Of a DNA stretch of 8,735 nt, positions 6,050 to 8,735 are shown in pieces. The stretch comes from Bacteroidales bacterium UBA3663 (GTDB lineage: Bacteria; Bacteroidota; Bacteroidia; Bacteroidales; UBA3663): contig DFJU01000054.1 in the NCBI GenBank assembly GCA_002373755.1, forward strand, positions 724 to 9,458, read 5' to 3'. The position numbers and the translations under genes are program-made. Position 1 is the stretch's first letter; every line of letters starts with the position of its first letter. The notes under the pieces are model-generated. The model ran no database searches, was not told where the DNA came from, and saw nothing but the letters and a program-made list of their open reading frames with translations.

Positions 6050-6300
6050 ATATAAATAGGTGTTCAGAATTAATTGACCATATTTTTTTCTATCGGGATG
6101 CTTCTGTTTTGACCGATAGCGCGATGCAGCCATTGTGACTGAGGGCAAGGCCGGAAGGTGCGTCCAAGAATAAAGATATTCTTAATTAATTTTGAACAGC
6201 AACTTAAAAAGCAGGTTTCATATCGCATACCGCAAACTGGTCAAAAAAAGATATTATTCCTTTTAACAAATTATACTAACCCAATTAAAATTCCAACAAC
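6050..6300. other. 251-bp rhaB-rhaA gap with two dyads
   Basis: The gap is long for neighbouring genes of one pathway and holds no ORF of note. It contains a 7-bp stem (6090-6096 with 6113-6119, CTATCGG and CCGATAG, 16-nt loop) preceded by seven T residues, and a perfect 7-bp stem with a 4-nt loop (AAGAATA at 6166-6172, TATTCTT at 6177-6183) that sits just before a consensus -7 box. Neither stem is followed by a T run on the plus strand, so they do not look like terminators of rhaB. The second dyad is placed like an operator. Confidence 0.45.
6187..6194 (+). promoter_or_regulatory. Candidate internal promoter -7 box before rhaA
   Basis: TAATTTTG fully matches TAnnTTTG. The expected -33 position (about 6162-6167) has no TTTG. 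If used, transcription would start near 6200 and give rhaA a leader of about 100 nt. The dyad at 6166-6183 ends four bases before this box, so a bound protein would overlap the promoter. Confidence 0.4.
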
Positions 6301-7554
6301 ATGAAATCAGAAATGATTGAGCAGGCCTATCAATTGGCCAAAGCACGCTATGCAGAACAGGGCGTTGATACAGAAAAAGTTCTCAAACAATTGCAGGATT
6401 TCCACCTCAGCCTCCACTGCTGGCAGGCCGACGACGTCAAGGGCTTCGAAGTGAAGGCCGGCGCAATGTCTGGCGGTATCCAGTCAACCGGCGACTTCCC
6501 TGGCGCAGCACGCAACATGGAGGAACTGCGCGCCGATGTGCTGAAGGCAAAGAGCCTCATCCCAGGCAACCATCGCCTCAACCTGCACGAAATCTACGGC
6601 GACTTCAAGGGCAAAGTCGTTGACCGCAACGAGGTTACAGTAGAGCACTTCCAGTCGTGGATTGACTGGGCAAAGGAGAACGACACAAAGCTCGACTTCA
6701 ACTCATCGAGCTTCTCACACCCAAAGAGCGGCAGCCTCACATTGTCGAACCCTGACAAGGACATCCGCGAATTCTGGATTGAGCACACAAAGCGTTGCCG
6801 CGACATCGCCAATGCTATGGGCGAGGCTCAGAACGACCCATGTATCATGAACCTGTGGGTACATGACGGCTGCAAGGACCAGAGCGTCAACCACATGATG
6901 TACCGCCACCTGCTCAAGGAGTCTCTCGACGAAATCTTCACCAAGAAGGAGCCAATGATGAAGGACTGCCTCGAAGGCAAGGTGTTCGGCATCGGCCTCG
7001 AAAGCTTCACCGTGGGCAGCCACGACTTCTACACCGCATATTGCTCAAAGAACAACATCATCCAGACAATCGACACCGGTCACTACCACCCGACCGAGAG
7101 CCCTGCCGACAAGGTAAGCGCACTGCTCGACTTCATCCCAGAACTGATGCTTCACGTAAGCCGTCCGGTACGTTGGGATTCTGACCACGTTACCATCATG
7201 GACGACCCGACACAGGAGCTCTTCTCCGAGATTGTACGCGCCGGTGCCCTCAACCGCGTTCACTATGGTCTGGACTTCTTCGACGGCTCAATCAACCGCA
7301 TCGGTGCCTACGTCATCGGTTCGCGTGCCGCCCAGAAGTGCATGCTGCGTGCATTGCTCGAACCAACGGCCACAATCAGCAAGTTCGAGCTGGCTGGCGA
7401 GGGCTACAAGGTGCTCGCACTGCTCGAGGAGCAGAAGGCAATGCCATGGCAGGCCGTTTACGACGAGTTCTGTCTGCGCAACGACGTTCCTGTCGGACAG
7501 GAATTCATCGCCGACATTGACAAGTATGTTGCCGACGTGACGAGCAAGCGTTAA
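6301..7554 (+). CDS. rhaA: L-rhamnose isomerase
   Basis: RhaA converts L-rhamnose to L-rhamnulose, the first step of the pathway, using divalent metal (Mn2+) in the cytoplasm. At 417 residues it is close to the E. coli enzyme (419) and aligns along its whole length: HLSLHCWQADDV (35-46), MSGGIQSTGDFPG (56-68), LDFNSSSFSHP (131-141), FWIEHTKRCR and the C-terminal LLEEQKAMPWQAVYDEFC. With a constant offset of about nine from E. coli numbering in the second half, the metal and catalytic residues are present: E234, D258, H261, H285 in LLHVSRPVRW-type context, D293 and D295 in WDSDH, and D325 in GLDFFD. Codon use is strongly biased to C-ending codons, as in highly expressed genes. It is followed by the transporter gene after 34 bp, so the two are very likely co-transcribed. 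Confidence 0.96.
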   Translation: MKSEMIEQAYQLAKARYAEQGVDTEKVLKQLQDFHLSLHCWQADDVKGFEVKAGAMSGGIQSTGDFPGAARNMEELRADVLKAKSLIPGNHRLNLHEIYGDFKGKVVDRNEVTVEHFQSWIDWAKENDTKLDFNSSSFSHPKSGSLTLSNPDKDIREFWIEHTKRCRDIANAMGEAQNDPCIMNLWVHDGCKDQSVNHMMYRHLLKESLDEIFTKKEPMMKDCLEGKVFGIGLESFTVGSHDFYTAYCSKNNIIQTIDTGHYHPTESPADKVSALLDFIPELMLHVSRPVRWDSDHVTIMDDPTQELFSEIVRAGALNRVHYGLDFFDGSINRIGAYVIGSRAAQKCMLRALLEPTATISKFELAGEGYKVLALLEEQKAMPWQAVYDEFCLRNDVPVGQEFIADIDKYVADVTSKR

Positions 7555-7588
7555 CATCGCGTTCAATCACAACTTAACAATAAGCAAA

Positions 7589-8735
7589 ATGTCTAAGAAG
7601 AATGAATTAGCGAGCACGCTTGCCGTGTCTCTCAATAACTATCTGGATGCCGGCGCAATCGTCGCCGGTGCCAGTGGCTTGACATTGTGGCAGAACTATC
7701 TGGGTCTGTCGGAGGTACATCTCGGTTGGCTGAACTTCATCAGTGCCAACTGTCTCGGTGCAGCATTGGGTGCCATTGTCGGTGGCTACTTGGCCGACAA
7801 ATACGGCCGCAAGTTCATCTACACCTACAACCTGCTCATCTATATGGTAGGTGTGCTGCTCATCATGTGCTCGGTCAACTTCCCGATGTTGCTCACCGGC
7901 TTCCTCGTCACTGGCGTATCGGTCGGCATCGGCGTTCCTGCATCGTGGACCTACATCGCCGAAGGTTCAAACAACGAGAACCGTGGCCGCAACATCTGCA
8001 TATCGCAGGTTTCGTGGGGCTTTGGTCCAATGATTATCCTGTTGCTCGGCATGTTCTTCGCCCCTGGCGGATACTGCTACGACTTCGTTGAGTCGATCGG
8101 CAAGGCCATGACAAGTGCCAACGCCGGAAATGCTGCCATTGAGGTATTTGCATCGCGCATCGTCTTCTTCTCGCTCTTCGTTGTTGCCTTCGTCGCATGG
8201 CGTCTGCAAAGCCGACTGGAGGAGAGTGCCGACTGGAAGGCCACACACGCCGCCGAAATCAGAACAGGCAAGAAGACAAGCCTTTTGGATGCCTTCAAGG
8301 TGCTGTTCGCTAATCAGACAGCTGCCATGACGCTCGTCTATCTGGCAACCATCTATCTGTCGTGGAACATGGTCGCATCGGTCATGGGCTTCTTCCAGCC
8401 ACACATCTACGAGACAGCCGGTGGCATCAGCAACGAGCAGGCAAACTGGATGAACTGTATCCAGTGGGCTATCATAGTGGGTGTGACATTCATCGTATCA
8501 AAAATGATTGACAAGACGGCACACAAGGTGATTTACACCTTCGGACTCCTGGTGGCCATTGCTGCTTGGCTGGTTATTGTTACCATTGGTGTCAATGGCA
8601 TGGTCGGACTTTGGTTGTTTGCCATCCTGTGGGGTGTGCAGGGAGGTTCGTCGCCTCAGATATTCTATGCTTTGTGGGGTTCAGAACTGTTCCCTGCCAA
8701 GTTCCGTGCTGGTGCCCAGGGCCTGATGTTCTTCA
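7589..8735 (+). CDS. MFS sugar transporter, probable L-rhamnose permease (3' end outside window)
   Basis: The frame runs open from the ATG at 7589 to the window end, giving the first 382 residues. The protein is a polytopic inner-membrane carrier of the major facilitator superfamily. The loop 2-3 motif is GGYLADKYGRK (65-75). WTYIAEGSNNENRGR (120-134) corresponds to the PxxxxExxxxxxRG motif after helix 4 in sugar porters, and SELFPAKFRAGAQG (365-378) to the E-FPT-RA-GQG motif of the C-terminal half. Helices 1-6 fall within residues 10-205, a cytoplasmic loop with RLEESADWK follows at about 205-235, and further helices start near 245. A longer periplasmic or loop segment (159-185) separates helices 5 and 6. 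Position 34 bp after rhaA suggests rhamnose uptake, probably by proton symport; this is inferred from context, since substrate cannot be read from the sequence. It is not the RhaT (DMT-type) symporter. Confidence 0.88.
   Translation, partial: MSKKNELASTLAVSLNNYLDAGAIVAGASGLTLWQNYLGLSEVHLGWLNFISANCLGAALGAIVGGYLADKYGRKFIYTYNLLIYMVGVLLIMCSVNFPMLLTGFLVTGVSVGIGVPASWTYIAEGSNNENRGRNICISQVSWGFGPMIILLLGMFFAPGGYCYDFVESIGKAMTSANAGNAAIEVFASRIVFFSLFVVAFVAWRLQSRLEESADWKATHAAEIRTGKKTSLLDAFKVLFANQTAAMTLVYLATIYLSWNMVASVMGFFQPHIYETAGGISNEQANWMNCIQWAIIVGVTFIVSKMIDKTAHKVIYTFGLLVAIAAWLVIVTIGVNGMVGLWLFAILWGVQGGSSPQIFYALWGSELFPAKFRAGAQGLMFF

Noticed and set aside
6211..6240. Possible riboswitch-like stem (GGTTT with AAACT) in the rhaA leader
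   Set aside because: Only five pairs including a G-U, with no known riboswitch core; not enough to support an RNA element.

Overview
The window looks like a chromosomal piece of a Bacteroidales bacterium (Prevotellaceae or Muribaculaceae type; the genus cannot be fixed from sequence alone). The reasons are a FISUMP-type lipoprotein with an acidic stretch right after its lipobox cysteine, a PL10 pectate lyase with the PL10 sequence signature, start codons without Shine-Dalgarno sequences, and several matches to the Bacteroidetes promoter element TAnnTTTG. Coding DNA is moderately GC-rich and the intergenic DNA is AT-rich.

Layout. (1) Positions 1-518, plus strand: the 3' end of a type I restriction enzyme R subunit (hsdR). 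(2) 641-2986, minus strand: a secreted PL10 pectate lyase preceded by a probable surface lipoprotein. Each ends in a stem-loop that looks like a terminator, and the lipoprotein's terminator sits directly against the lyase start codon. (3) 2987-3574: a 588-bp divergent intergenic region. On the minus strand it holds a candidate mini transcription unit: a consensus -7 box, a 35-codon ORF, and a hairpin with a UACG tetraloop and a U run. On the plus strand it holds the likely trmN promoter. (4) 3575-4342, plus: trmN, a tRNA m6A37 methyltransferase, followed by a hairpin terminator. (5) 4571-8735, plus: an L-rhamnose catabolic cluster of rhamnulokinase (rhaB), L-rhamnose isomerase (rhaA) and an MFS sugar transporter cut by the window end.

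How it fits together. The MFS permease would import L-rhamnose, RhaA would convert it to L-rhamnulose, and RhaB would phosphorylate that to L-rhamnulose 1-phosphate. The aldolase, the lactaldehyde reductase and an AraC-type regulator are expected outside the window. The pectate lyase attacks polygalacturonate, and rhamnose is abundant in rhamnogalacturonan I, so lyase and rhamnose cluster both point to pectin as a food source, although they are separate transcription units. The genes themselves belong to known families. The less ordinary points are the MFS permease in the rhamnose cluster, the unusual regulatory architecture (hairpin against the pel start, internal promoter in the 251-bp rhaB-rhaA gap, repeats in the rhaB leader), and the small candidate unit upstream of the lipoprotein. 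I saw no CRISPR array, tRNA, rRNA or insertion sequence.
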